DNA of 64,000 nucleotides, taken from the NCBI GenBank assembly GCA_002005505.1, contig KV908534.1, forward strand, positions 38,934-102,933, read 5' to 3'. Every line of letters starts with the position of its first letter. Positions within the stretch are counted from its first letter, which is position 1. The translations under genes were made by a program, and so were the position numbers. This document shows, one piece after another, positions 23,162 to 32,129 of this stretch. Below the pieces are notes generated by a model that saw nothing but the letters and a program-made list of their open reading frames with translations, did no database searches and had not been told where the DNA came from. Source of the stretch: Botryococcus braunii (Eukaryota > Chlorophyta > Trebouxiophyceae).

Positions 23162-24617
23162 CCACACACACATCATCCTCATCATCCTCTCGTTACTTTG
23201 CAACCATCTAATAGAAACTAGCACGCCGCTCCTCGTGTTGGTAACGGCTATGTCACACGTGTCCGCCCTGGCAAAAGCTAGGCTATCCTTCAATCCTGGT
23301 TGGCCGGAAGAATGACAATGCCATGAAGCATTTTGAGTCATACAAATCGTTACTAATTGAGAGCGTAGGCCCATATGTTTTACTTTCAAACGTTTCTTGA
23401 GCCATCCGACCATGTCTAAAATCATGGTCGTGTGTGTAATGCAAGCCGTGGCTTGTTAGATTCCATATACCATGGTATTTTTATTGCTCTCCATTCGTCA
23501 ACATGGTGCTAACCAAACTCTGGCACGTTCTTACATAATCTAATTGAAATGACGTTTCAAAAATGTATGCCAAGTCCCAAACGAAGGGAAGCCATGTGCT
23601 GCTATGACGAGAAATGGAGCGCACTTATATTTAATGAGTGTCACATGTGCTAGGTGTTGTGTACCCCTTCCCCACATGAGTGGGGGACGCCACCCCTGGG
23701 TCATTTGAGGCCTATCAGGAAACCCACGTGACACTCACGTGACATGACCTATTATTGTACCAGGGGGTTTAATGTAGATAAAACAACATGAAATAAACAA
23801 TTACTTCAACAATTACTTCAAACCTTGCTGACGGAACACCATCGTCAGTAAGGATAATGCCTGCATGCGCACCGACACCAGGACTTCAAACAAGCCTTAT
23901 TGAAGGCACATAACAACAAGACGTGAGCCGTGGTCATATAGAAAGCCAACGAACTTTGTTACAATGTGTGTGTCTTGTAATTGTAGCCTATAGCTAAGCA
24001 AGCTATAATGAAGGTGATTACCTGCATGCGCACCGACACCAGGACTTCAAACAAGCCTTATTGAAGGCACATAACAACAAGACGTGAGCCGTGGTCATAT
24101 AGAAAGCCAACGAACTGTTGACTTCAAGAGACTGGCCCTCTTAAATACCATGACAAGCTACGTAGCCGTACCCGAGTCAGCCCAAGTACGTCTACCTTGT
24201 ACATGGTGTACAATACACCGGACTTCGTGTTCGAATTTGTAAGTCCGAACATCCGGGTCCTGATTCGGACCAGAACACTCATGTTTCTAGTCACGATCGT
24301 CGGTGCTGGCTACTAAATGGCTAATCAAGGGGAAAGGACCGTGAATGCATACGGTCAACCTTTCGGTTACCCCTTGGGTTTGCCCACTCATATTTCTATC
24401 TCCTGGAGGTGCTAGTTGACTTCCAGAAGTGGCACAACACATTGAGGCTTATGAATTGCCAAGATCTAAGTGCTTAGTCAATTCCAGGCCTCAGCATTTC
24501 ATCATAAGACTAGACAAATGATAAGGTCATACTGGAGTTCATGAGAGAACACCAAGATCAGCGTCCAAACAGCTTCTATACAAGTATTCACGCATGGAAT
24601 GCCTTAGAAACTGTCTG

Positions 24618-24915
24618 TGATACAGTAGAAACGGCCAAAGGATGCGAAAACAATGGTTACAAGTTGTTTGGGCTCCACCTCAGTACCCGTCCAGTCCGGC
24701 CCGGTCCTTCCTCTGCCAAAGCCTTATTCTATCCTGTTCTAAGTGTGTCCCTGTCTCCATCGCCAATGCGCCTTGTCAAGTAAGGGTCACTCCCTTGGCG
24801 CGTGAAGTAGCCACTTCTTGGCGTGGAGGAACATAACTCACGAAGGGACCTTTATGGAGGTCCAAATCCTCGTGGTCCGGTCATTTTCCTATAACACGCG
24901 ACTTTTCCTGTTACA
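24618..24915 (-). repeat. 3' LTR of G1
   Basis: 298 bp, identical to 31190-31487. The adjacent purine tract (minus strand AAGGGGGGAGGG, about 24916-24929) marks it as the 3' LTR. Confidence 0.92.
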
Positions 24916-24929
24916 CCCTCCCCCCCTTA

Positions 24930-25499
24930 GCTTGGACGTCACGGCCAAGAGGGAGACTCACTCTAAACAACTACACTACGCACCTAACACACTTGGCAGA
25001 GGTACGGTCCTGTCACGTCCTGTCCGCGGGTACTAGTCTGGCGTCCCCAGCCCAAGCCAGACCCCTGTCCTGTCTTGTCCAGCCCTGTCCGTATAACAAT
25101 GTAAAATCTGTCCCGTCCATACATAAATTCGCCCGTCCTGTCCAATAGGAATTCTTCCCAACGGCAGTGGGGCCACCCATCTGCGTCGGGCGTTACGCTA
25201 CAGCGCGAGCTAGCACGGATGTCGCGACATTACATGCTTGACGTCCGAAACCTGACAAGGGTGAGCAGTCAGCACCGCACGCACCCGAGGTAGACGACAC
25301 CCTACCTCGACGAGTCCTGTCCAGGGTGAGCGGTCATCACCGCACGCACCCGAGGTAGACATTCTACCCCGCTTACGTCCTATTCATCCGAGTGCGCTCT
25401 AGTACTGGGATACCCCCAGGGTACACTCTAAGGGCCAAGCTTAGAGCTTCCAAGGTGGCCCAAGGACGTACCGAGGGGCCGACCCGACCTGCCAGAGCA
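24930..25499 (-). other. G1 3' untranslated region
   Basis: Non-coding DNA between the pol stop and the purine tract. It has many CCTGTCC/CGTCC repeats (about 25010-25160) and an imperfect direct repeat of about 38 bp (around 25257-25296 and 25325-25362, core CACCGCACGCACCCGAGG). It is conserved in G1b (53760-54334). Confidence 0.7.
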
Positions 25500-28400
25500 C
25501 TAAGCGCGCCTAGCGCGCTTCCGCTGCTTCTCAGCATTTTTACCACGTCCTTTACGTTTCTTGTCCACCTTTTCTTTTTGTTCCGGCCTGTGCTCCGTGG
25601 TTAAATCCCAGTACCGCTGTAACGCCTCCCTGGCGTGTTCTAAGTTATCCTCTGGCTCCCAAGTATTATGAATATCCTGATACCCGGTCCACTTTACAAG
25701 ATATTCTCGCGCAGTTTTTCGACCTCGTAACTTTCGTTCCCTATGAGCTAGCACAGCCTCGACCTCATACTCCTCTTCTCCATCAATAATCTCAGGTAGA
25801 GGAGGAGGTTGTACCGTCCCACCTTCCTTATAAGGCTTAAGCATAGAAACATGGAAGACATCATGAACCCTCAGAGTTTTTGGAAGCCTAATTCTGAAAG
25901 CTACCGATGATACCTCCTGGACGATGGGAAAAGGCCCAATAAACCGAGGTAAGAGTTTTCTTGTCCGAGTATGCTTGAATTTCAGATTCTTTGTTGAGAG
26001 GAGGACAGGTTGGCCTATTTTTAAAATAGGAGCATCTTTTCTCCTCGCGTCCGCATATGCCTTCATGCGGTCCTGCGCAGCTTTGAGACATGTCCGCGCT
26101 CTTTCTAGATCCCATCTCATCCTTCGTACAAACTCTGCTGCTGCCGGTACATACTCACGTACAGAAGATGTCACACCTTCATAGACTTCCTGGAAGGGAA
26201 TCGTGGGATCCTGACCGAAAGTCAACCTAAATGGAGTAGTGTTGATTGATTGCTGAAAAGTGTTGTTGTAAGAAAATTCAGCCTCACACAAATGTTTATC
26301 CCAGTCGTTGTGTCTTCCAGTGACGTAATGACGCAAATAATCCTCCAAAATCCTATTAATTCGTTCCGTTTGACCGTCGGTCTGCGGATGAAACGCTGTA
26401 GATAGCGCAGAGCGACAACCGGTCAACCGAAAGAGCTCTTGACAGAAGCGACCCACCCACCTAGGATCTCTGTCTGATACAATGTGAGTGGGAAACCCAT
26501 GCAAGGTGAAAACCCGGGTCCGTAACAGTTGAGCTATCACTTCTGCACTTGCGTCAGTGGTCGTCGGAGCGAAGTGCGCATACTTTGACAACCTATCAAC
26601 AGCAACCCAGATAGCGTCATATCCTTCCTTAGTTCTTGGCAGTCCAGTGATTAGGTCCATAGACATTGATTGCCACTTTCTGTCAGGTATTTCTAGAGGG
26701 TGTAGTAACCCTGCAGGTAAGTGTGCTGGGGCTTTGACACGCTGACACGAGTCACATTGGGCCACAAAGTCAGCCACATCTGCGGCCATCCCTGGCCACC
26801 ACCAGGAACGTTGAACTAATTCGAGGGTCCTGTCCCTGCCTGGATGACCAACTATAGGTGGTCCATGCAAATTTTCCAGGATTTCTCTACGAAGGTTACG
26901 TTCGACACCGTCAGAACTCATATGGTGGGAGGGAACGTAAATGCGCGCACCGCGCTTCCACAAGCCACTATGGAAGCTTAACTTGCGGCGATTTTGTTTA
27001 CGATGGAGCCAATCATCTATCTCATATGCCTCACTTAAAACCCTTCCCCATCCCCTCAACCCGTCCATCGACGTGGGTAGGGTGGTGGAGTCTGCAGCCT
27101 CCCCAACCCCCATCGCTCCTACTCCGACAGGGGGAGAGTGCTCCCCCAGGGGCCCTGCCCTAGCCTGAACCGACGCCTGAACCCCAGCCTGGGCCCGAGC
27201 TAGGGCTCGGACGTGGGCCCCGGCTAAGTGAGGACTCCTAGACAATGGGTCAGCAGGGTTAGTGGATCCCGGCGCATATTCCCATTGGATGTCGAATAAC
27301 TGTAGAAACTCCGCCCAGCGCGCCCGTCTGGGTGAGAGTAGGGTTTGGGTTTGCAAAAAACTATTCGCGCGATGGTCCGTAACAACTGTGAAAGTTTGCC
27401 CTAATAAGTAACACCTCCACTCCTTGAGGGCATACAACACACCTGCAAGCTCTTTCTCAGTTGTGGAATAATTGCGTTCGGCATTACTAAGCTTTTTACT
27501 GAAGTATGCTACAGGTCTACCTTCTTGCAATAGTACTGCACCCACCCCATAGTCACTGGCATCTGAGATCACTTTGAAAGGCTTGCTACTGTCTGGGAGT
27601 GCTAGTACAGGAGCATTGGACAAAGTTTCTTTTAAACTTTGAAACGCGTGCTCTTCAGCTTCTCCCCACGTCCAAGGAACTTTGCCAGTGAGCCGGGTTA
27701 AGGGGGCCGCAAGCGTACTGTAACCCGGGACGAACTTGCGGAAGTAGTTGGCTAGTCCCAAGAATTGTCGTACGTGCGTGCTCCCCGTGGGTGTTGGCCA
27801 GTCCACAATAGTCCGAACTTTGGCAGGGTCAACTTTGATGCCGTCGCGCCCCACGACATGTCCCAAATACCGCAACTCGTCAGCAAAAAACTCACACTTG
27901 GATAATTTTGCATAAAGTTTTTCCTCTCTCAGCCGAGTAAGGATGCGAGTTAAGTGCTCTAAGTGCTGTTCCCTGGACTTGCTGTATACCAACAAATCAT
28001 CTAGGTAAACCACAACAAAACCCTCTCGAATAAAATCATGAAACACACTGTTCATCAGTCTCTGAAACGTGGAGGGAGCATTCGTGAGACCAAAAGGAAG
28101 CACCAAAAATTCAAATGAACCTAAGGGTGTTCTAAAGGCGGTTTTGGGAACATCGGATTCATGTAATCGCACTTGATGGTAACCTGACAAGAGATCAAAA
28201 GAGGTAAAGAACTTTGAACCCTGCAGCTTGTCCAGAAGATCGTCTATCCGTGGCAACGGATATTTGTCCTTCCTTGTTAAGTTATTAACTGCCCTGTAAT
28301 CTATAACCATTCGGAATGTTCCGTCTTTCTTTCTCACAAACAATATGGGGCTACCATACGGTGATGCACTCGGCCTGATGAAACCCTGTGCTAGTAATTC

Positions 28401-29645
28401 CTCAACCTGCCTCCGACACTCCGCCACTTCTGGTTCAGCCAACCTATAAGTGGGGCGACAGGGCGGCGTATGGCCGGGTGTCATAGGTATAGTGTGCAAG
28501 ATGCCCCTGTCTGGAGGTAAATCTGGCAATTTCTCTGGAAAAACATCCAAAAACTCTAACAACAATTGCTTCAAGTCTTGTGGCTTGTCAGTCATACCCT
28601 CAATAACACGCCGGGAGTTTTCGTTTAAATCTAGGCCGGTGGCTCCGCTGTCTTCGTCCCAAGGATTATCCCCCTCTGTAGTTGCCACTGCAACCCTATG
28701 GAGATAGTGTGTTGCACAAACTGAGTCCTGTCCACTCCTTGCCTCTCGCACTACCCCCCAAAACCCTGGACAACCCTTTCGCATAGCCCGCCTAGCTTGA
28801 CCCTCACTTATAACATTTACTTTTTGCGCCGGTAAGGTACCTCTTTCACTAGGGGGCAGCGGGTTGAGGAGTGTAATGTAGTGTGAGGAATGAGGCGGTT
28901 TAAGATGAACTGCGCCATGATTGTAGTCAATTAACGCTTTTCTTTCTTTCAGAAAATCCTCACCAAGGATTAAGTCCACCCCATCCAACAGAGTTTCGCA
29001 GACAATGAAATCCCTCTGTTCCACATATGTTTGAGATAAGTGCACCCTGAGCTTAGCTGTCCCCGCCGAGCGCATGGTCTGCCCATCTGCAAGCTGGACA
29101 TCCACACACTTCTTTGACAGCCTCACTCCGAGAGTAGCTAGGAAGTCATGTCTGACGAACGAGTGCGTCGCCCCGGTATCGACTAAAGCGACGCCCTTCA
29201 CACCAGTACAGTTAACATGAAAAAGCATTGCTAAATGCCTATTTGAAAAAGCTTGAGCAAAAGATACGCTAAATTTGGGTCCGGCATGGTAAACTACATA
29301 GGAGTAGGGGACATCAGGTCCCTTGGTACCTTGCAGGATAACTCTCATGCCTTTTAGCCATGGGTACACTGCCTTGGATTTCGCCACTTTACTACCCATT
29401 AGAAAACAAGCACTTAAATGTTTATTTGCTTGTTGCTCACGAGCGAAAGTGGATAAGGTGTCCTCCGCTTTACCTATAGGTACTGCAACAAATGTCGGTT
29501 TAGACGTTCCATCGGGTAGGGTATTGTCAAAGGGGCCTCTAGAAAAAGAACAATGCAAAAACTCAGAACAACGTTGCTCGATAGAAGAATGAAAAGATTC
29601 CCAAGGAACAAAAGTGTGGAGGTTTCCTTCTCTAACTCCACTCAT
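25500..29645 (-). CDS. pol: G1 Pol polyprotein (PR-RT-RH-IN-chromodomain), 1381 aa
   Basis: Domain order by residue: N-terminal extension; aspartyl protease with ALVDTGATHSF (DTG 156-158) and LILGEDFL; RT with FTSFDLLSGYHQVRL and the catalytic YLDD (547-550); RNase H with SDASDYGVGAVL (Asp 695) and TDHRAN (757); integrase with HHCC finger (H927, H934, C964, C967) and catalytic D997, D1058, E1094 in the D-x35-E spacing; GPF-type C-terminus (FIGPF); chromodomain at about 1293-1345 (YLVKWTGY...NTWEPEDNL); basic tail. All catalytic residues are present. It starts at the ATG 29645-29643, which overlaps the gag stop as ATGA, so translation may be by reinitiation or -1 frameshift. The chromodomain probably directs insertion to modified histones. 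Confidence 0.95.
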   Translation of the reverse strand: MSGVREGNLHTFVPWESFHSSIEQRCSEFLHCSFSRGPFDNTLPDGTSKPTFVAVPIGKAEDTLSTFAREQQANKHLSACFLMGSKVAKSKAVYPWLKGMRVILQGTKGPDVPYSYVVYHAGPKFSVSFAQAFSNRHLAMLFHVNCTGVKGVALVDTGATHSFVRHDFLATLGVRLSKKCVDVQLADGQTMRSAGTAKLRVHLSQTYVEQRDFIVCETLLDGVDLILGEDFLKERKALIDYNHGAVHLKPPHSSHYITLLNPLPPSERGTLPAQKVNVISEGQARRAMRKGCPGFWGVVREARSGQDSVCATHYLHRVAVATTEGDNPWDEDSGATGLDLNENSRRVIEGMTDKPQDLKQLLLEFLDVFPEKLPDLPPDRGILHTIPMTPGHTPPCRPTYRLAEPEVAECRRQVEELLAQGFIRPSASPYGSPILFVRKKDGTFRMVIDYRAVNNLTRKDKYPLPRIDDLLDKLQGSKFFTSFDLLSGYHQVRLHESDVPKTAFRTPLGSFEFLVLPFGLTNAPSTFQRLMNSVFHDFIREGFVVVYLDDLLVYSKSREQHLEHLTRILTRLREEKLYAKLSKCEFFADELRYLGHVVGRDGIKVDPAKVRTIVDWPTPTGSTHVRQFLGLANYFRKFVPGYSTLAAPLTRLTGKVPWTWGEAEEHAFQSLKETLSNAPVLALPDSSKPFKVISDASDYGVGAVLLQEGRPVAYFSKKLSNAERNYSTTEKELAGVLYALKEWRCYLLGQTFTVVTDHRANSFLQTQTLLSPRRARWAEFLQLFDIQWEYAPGSTNPADPLSRSPHLAGAHVRALARAQAGVQASVQARAGPLGEHSPPVGVGAMGVGEAADSTTLPTSMDGLRGWGRVLSEAYEIDDWLHRKQNRRKLSFHSGLWKRGARIYVPSHHMSSDGVERNLRREILENLHGPPIVGHPGRDRTLELVQRSWWWPGMAADVADFVAQCDSCQRVKAPAHLPAGLLHPLEIPDRKWQSMSMDLITGLPRTKEGYDAIWVAVDRLSKYAHFAPTTTDASAEVIAQLLRTRVFTLHGFPTHIVSDRDPRWVGRFCQELFRLTGCRSALSTAFHPQTDGQTERINRILEDYLRHYVTGRHNDWDKHLCEAEFSYNNTFQQSINTTPFRLTFGQDPTIPFQEVYEGVTSSVREYVPAAAEFVRRMRWDLERARTCLKAAQDRMKAYADARRKDAPILKIGQPVLLSTKNLKFKHTRTRKLLPRFIGPFPIVQEVSSVAFRIRLPKTLRVHDVFHVSMLKPYKEGGTVQPPPLPEIIDGEEEYEVEAVLAHRERKLRGRKTAREYLVKWTGYQDIHNTWEPEDNLEHAREALQRYWDLTTEHRPEQKEKVDKKRKGRGKNAEKQRKRARRA

Positions 29646-30973
29646 GGCCTACCGCGTCCCCTTGCCCGGCCCCGTCCACGGCCCCGTCCTCTGATTCTCC
29701 GTCCCCGTCCGGCCCCACCCTGTGCTGTCCACCCTTGCATAGGGGCTGCTCCCACACCGAGGGACCTAAAGTTGTTGTGGCCCCCTCCTACCCGTCGCCG
29801 CAGCAAATCACCAGCCAGACCTGGAATTGGTGGAGCAGGCTGGTTTACCTCCTGTCTGGCCTTCACAATGTGTTGCAAGATGTCCCACTGTTGTTGATTA
29901 AGATAGGCGTTAGGGTCCTCTCTAAGTTTTTTGAGTGGGCAAAACCAAGATTCATGGCCAGGGGTATTGCACGCGTAACAGCTTCTGTTGAGGGGAAAGG
30001 CAACTCTAGTGTCCCTCCGATACTCGGGAGGTAAACCATCCCTGCGGGGATAAGGAGTCGCGCCTTGGATCGCGGCGACCGTGGCGAGCGGCGCAGGGTA
30101 ACCATGGGCCATCTGGATTGGCGCTGCCACCATCGGTGCAGCTGCCATCATCCCAAATTCATGACTGTAGTAGGGGATTGTCCAGTCCTGTCCGACGCCA
30201 GCAACGTGCGGTGCTGGGCCAACGGTGGCGGTTGCAATGCTTGAGTTAGGGGCCCCGGGGCCGGTTCTCAGTCTCTTTGCCTGTAAGGGCCCGCCCACCG
30301 CGGCATCGTACCGTGTGAGTAAACTTATCAAGGCATCCAAATCATCAAAACCTTTGCCTGTTGTAGGGTTAATTGCTGAATATTTCTTTAAATCCTCACG
30401 TAGGCCTTTACGAAACCTATGGATTTTCTCCCCCATGGATAGGTCCCCACTGACTTCTACCTCTGCTAGCAAGGTTGTAAAGCGCTCAACATACTTCTCA
30501 ACTGATTCGTTGCCCTGATATACGGAATCAAGTTTATCCCTTGCCTTTGCAACCTTATCAGTGTTATCATAGACAGAAGACAACAGATCCCCAAAGAGAG
30601 CTAAATCCACGACAGCACCTGGATTTTGCCTCACGTAAGCTGCTTTTTTTGTTAACCACACCTTTTTCACGCTCTTTCCTAAGCAGCGCACTGCGTAGTC
30701 AACCCTGAGGTTCGCGGGCACACCGGTGAGTTCACAATATGACCTCACATCGTCTAGGAATTGTTCGAGATCGTCCCTGCGTCCCTCGAATTTTTCCGGT
30801 AAGTGGGTTCGAACGGTCGGGATTCTTGCCTGTGGGTTCGCGGGGTTTTGAGCCGCAACTTCAGCGTTTTCTGCCTGTTGTCGTAACTCAGCCAGTTCGG
30901 CAGCCATTGCCGCTTCACGCCCCTCGGCCTCGGCCAAAGCAGCCTGCAGCTCTTCGACTTGTCGTCTAGCCAT
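29642..30973 (-). CDS. gag: G1 Gag protein, about 443 aa
   Basis: The first in-frame ATG is at 30973 (MARRQVEELQAAL); the open frame extends upstream to 31084 without an ATG. The N-terminal ~45 residues form a coiled coil (ELQAALAEAEGREAAMAAEL). Next is a Retrotrans_gag-type capsid region with KFEGRRDDLEQFLDDVRSYC and the conserved aromatic/basic core, then one CCHC knuckle CYACNTPGHESWFC, then an arginine-glycine rich tail (RGRGRGRARGRG) likely to bind RNA. The stop TGA (29644-29642) overlaps the pol ATG. It should form the virus-like particle in the cytoplasm. Confidence 0.9.
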   Translation of the reverse strand: MARRQVEELQAALAEAEGREAAMAAELAELRQQAENAEVAAQNPANPQARIPTVRTHLPEKFEGRRDDLEQFLDDVRSYCELTGVPANLRVDYAVRCLGKSVKKVWLTKKAAYVRQNPGAVVDLALFGDLLSSVYDNTDKVAKARDKLDSVYQGNESVEKYVERFTTLLAEVEVSGDLSMGEKIHRFRKGLREDLKKYSAINPTTGKGFDDLDALISLLTRYDAAVGGPLQAKRLRTGPGAPNSSIATATVGPAPHVAGVGQDWTIPYYSHEFGMMAAAPMVAAPIQMAHGYPAPLATVAAIQGATPYPRRDGLPPEYRRDTRVAFPLNRSCYACNTPGHESWFCPLKKLREDPNAYLNQQQWDILQHIVKARQEVNQPAPPIPGLAGDLLRRRVGGGHNNFRSLGVGAAPMQGWTAQGGAGRGRRIRGRGRGRGRARGRGRP

Positions 30974-31176
30974 TTCTGAGCTGTCAGTGCTGGCGAGGCT
31001 CGGTGACACAGGAAATCGAGAAAGTCCGGGTGGGGGCCCTAAACTCGGTGACCCGAGTCGTAGGCCCCTAAAAGCGCCACACACACCACAACTAACCCAA
31101 TCCGAATCTATAGAATTCTCTGAAAAACTTCTTTGGGAAATTTTTTCAACGAGAGGAGCTCAAAATTTGGCCCCTC

Positions 31177-31188
31177 TCGCCGATACCA
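31177..31188 (-). promoter_or_regulatory. Primer-binding site of G1
   Basis: The minus strand reads TGGTATCGGCGA one base after the 5' LTR. It would pair with a tRNA ending TCGCCGATACCA. The same 12 nt occur at the PBS of C1, G1b and both TRIMs. Confidence 0.8.
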
Positions 31189-31189
31189 G

Positions 31190-31487
31190 TGATACAGTAG
31201 AAACGGCCAAAGGATGCGAAAACAATGGTTACAAGTTGTTTGGGCTCCACCTCAGTACCCGTCCAGTCCGGCCCGGTCCTTCCTCTGCCAAAGCCTTATT
31301 CTATCCTGTTCTAAGTGTGTCCCTGTCTCCATCGCCAATGCGCCTTGTCAAGTAAGGGTCACTCCCTTGGCGCGTGAAGTAGCCACTTCTTGGCGTGGAG
31401 GAACATAACTCACGAAGGGACCTTTATGGAGGTCCAAATCCTCGTGGTCCGGTCATTTTCCTATAACACGCGACTTTTCCTGTTACA
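31190..31487 (-). repeat. 5' LTR of G1
   Basis: 298 bp, identical to the 3' LTR. It must hold the promoter, but no convincing TATA box was picked out. Confidence 0.92.
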
Positions 31488-31711
31488 GTCTGAGCACCCG
31501 CAGACACTCTTAAAGAGTACATAGACACTCTTGAAGATTACAAATAAACAGCAGGTACGTATCTCGCATTGCTCAGTAAGTACAAACCACGTGGCAGATG
31601 AGGTCGGCATGGCCTAGATACTTTGTTCAATGATCCTTGTCCCCAAAGTCACATGTCAATTTATTGGATAATGACAATTAGGGTCGCATCTGCAATTAGA
31701 TTATCACAACA

Positions 31712-31720
31712 CTCCCCCAT
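31712..31720 (-). promoter_or_regulatory. Polypurine tract of C1
   Basis: The minus strand reads ATGGGGGAG directly against the 3' LTR start TGTTGTG. Confidence 0.75.
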
Positions 31721-31751
31721 GACTGAAGGGGACAATATTCATGTAGACTTG

Positions 31752-32122
31752 TGTCAAGGAGCTACACGGTGGCACGGTCTTCTACGTCGTGTCGTTCCAC
31801 CACCCTGCTATCCAGCCACCAGAGACTTCCCCCTTTGGGTGCGAAGCCACTCCCACCCTGTGGGTTTATGGTGGAGAAGCTCTATGATACGCAAGGCAAT
31901 CAAGTAGCAGCTTGACATGCATGCATTATGTCATCGGACAATGTTTCAGTACGTCTGTCAGGGAGCTACACGGTGGCACGGTCTTCTACGCCGTGTCGTT
32001 CCACCACCCTGCTATCCAGCCACCAGAGACTTCCCCCTTTGGGTGCGAAGCCACTCCCACCCTGTGGGTTTATGGTGGAGAAGCTCTATGATACGCAAGG
32101 CAATCAAGTAGCAGCCTGACAT
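31752..32122 (-). repeat. 167-bp direct duplication in the C1 3' untranslated region
   Basis: 31752-31918 and 31956-32122 are nearly identical (GAGCTACACGGTGGCACGGT core), separated by 37 bp, between the pol stop (32130) and the polypurine tract. The region lacks a gene. The role is unknown, possibly RNA packaging or a processing signal. Confidence 0.85.
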
Positions 32123-32129
32123 CCATGAA

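Larger units (their letters stand above)
24618..31487 (-). mobile_element. Ty3/gypsy chromovirus G1, intact
   Basis: 6870 bp with two identical 298-bp LTRs (TGATACAG...CCTGTTACA), TSD GTCTG, PBS, purine tract and complete gag and pol. It lies inside the 3' LTR of C1. Identical LTRs mean very recent insertion. A C-terminal chromodomain places it in the chromovirus branch of Ty3/gypsy. The deleted copy G1b is at 53448-59100. Confidence 0.93.
23773..31711 (-). repeat. 3' LTR of C1, interrupted by gypsy G1
   Basis: Pieces 23773-24617 and 31493-31711 make one LTR (starts TGTAGATAAAAC, ends TTATCACAACA on the plus strand). The duplicated leader segments lie at 23861-23953 and 24022-24114. GTCTG is duplicated at 24613-24617 and 31488-31492 around G1. 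Confidence 0.9.
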
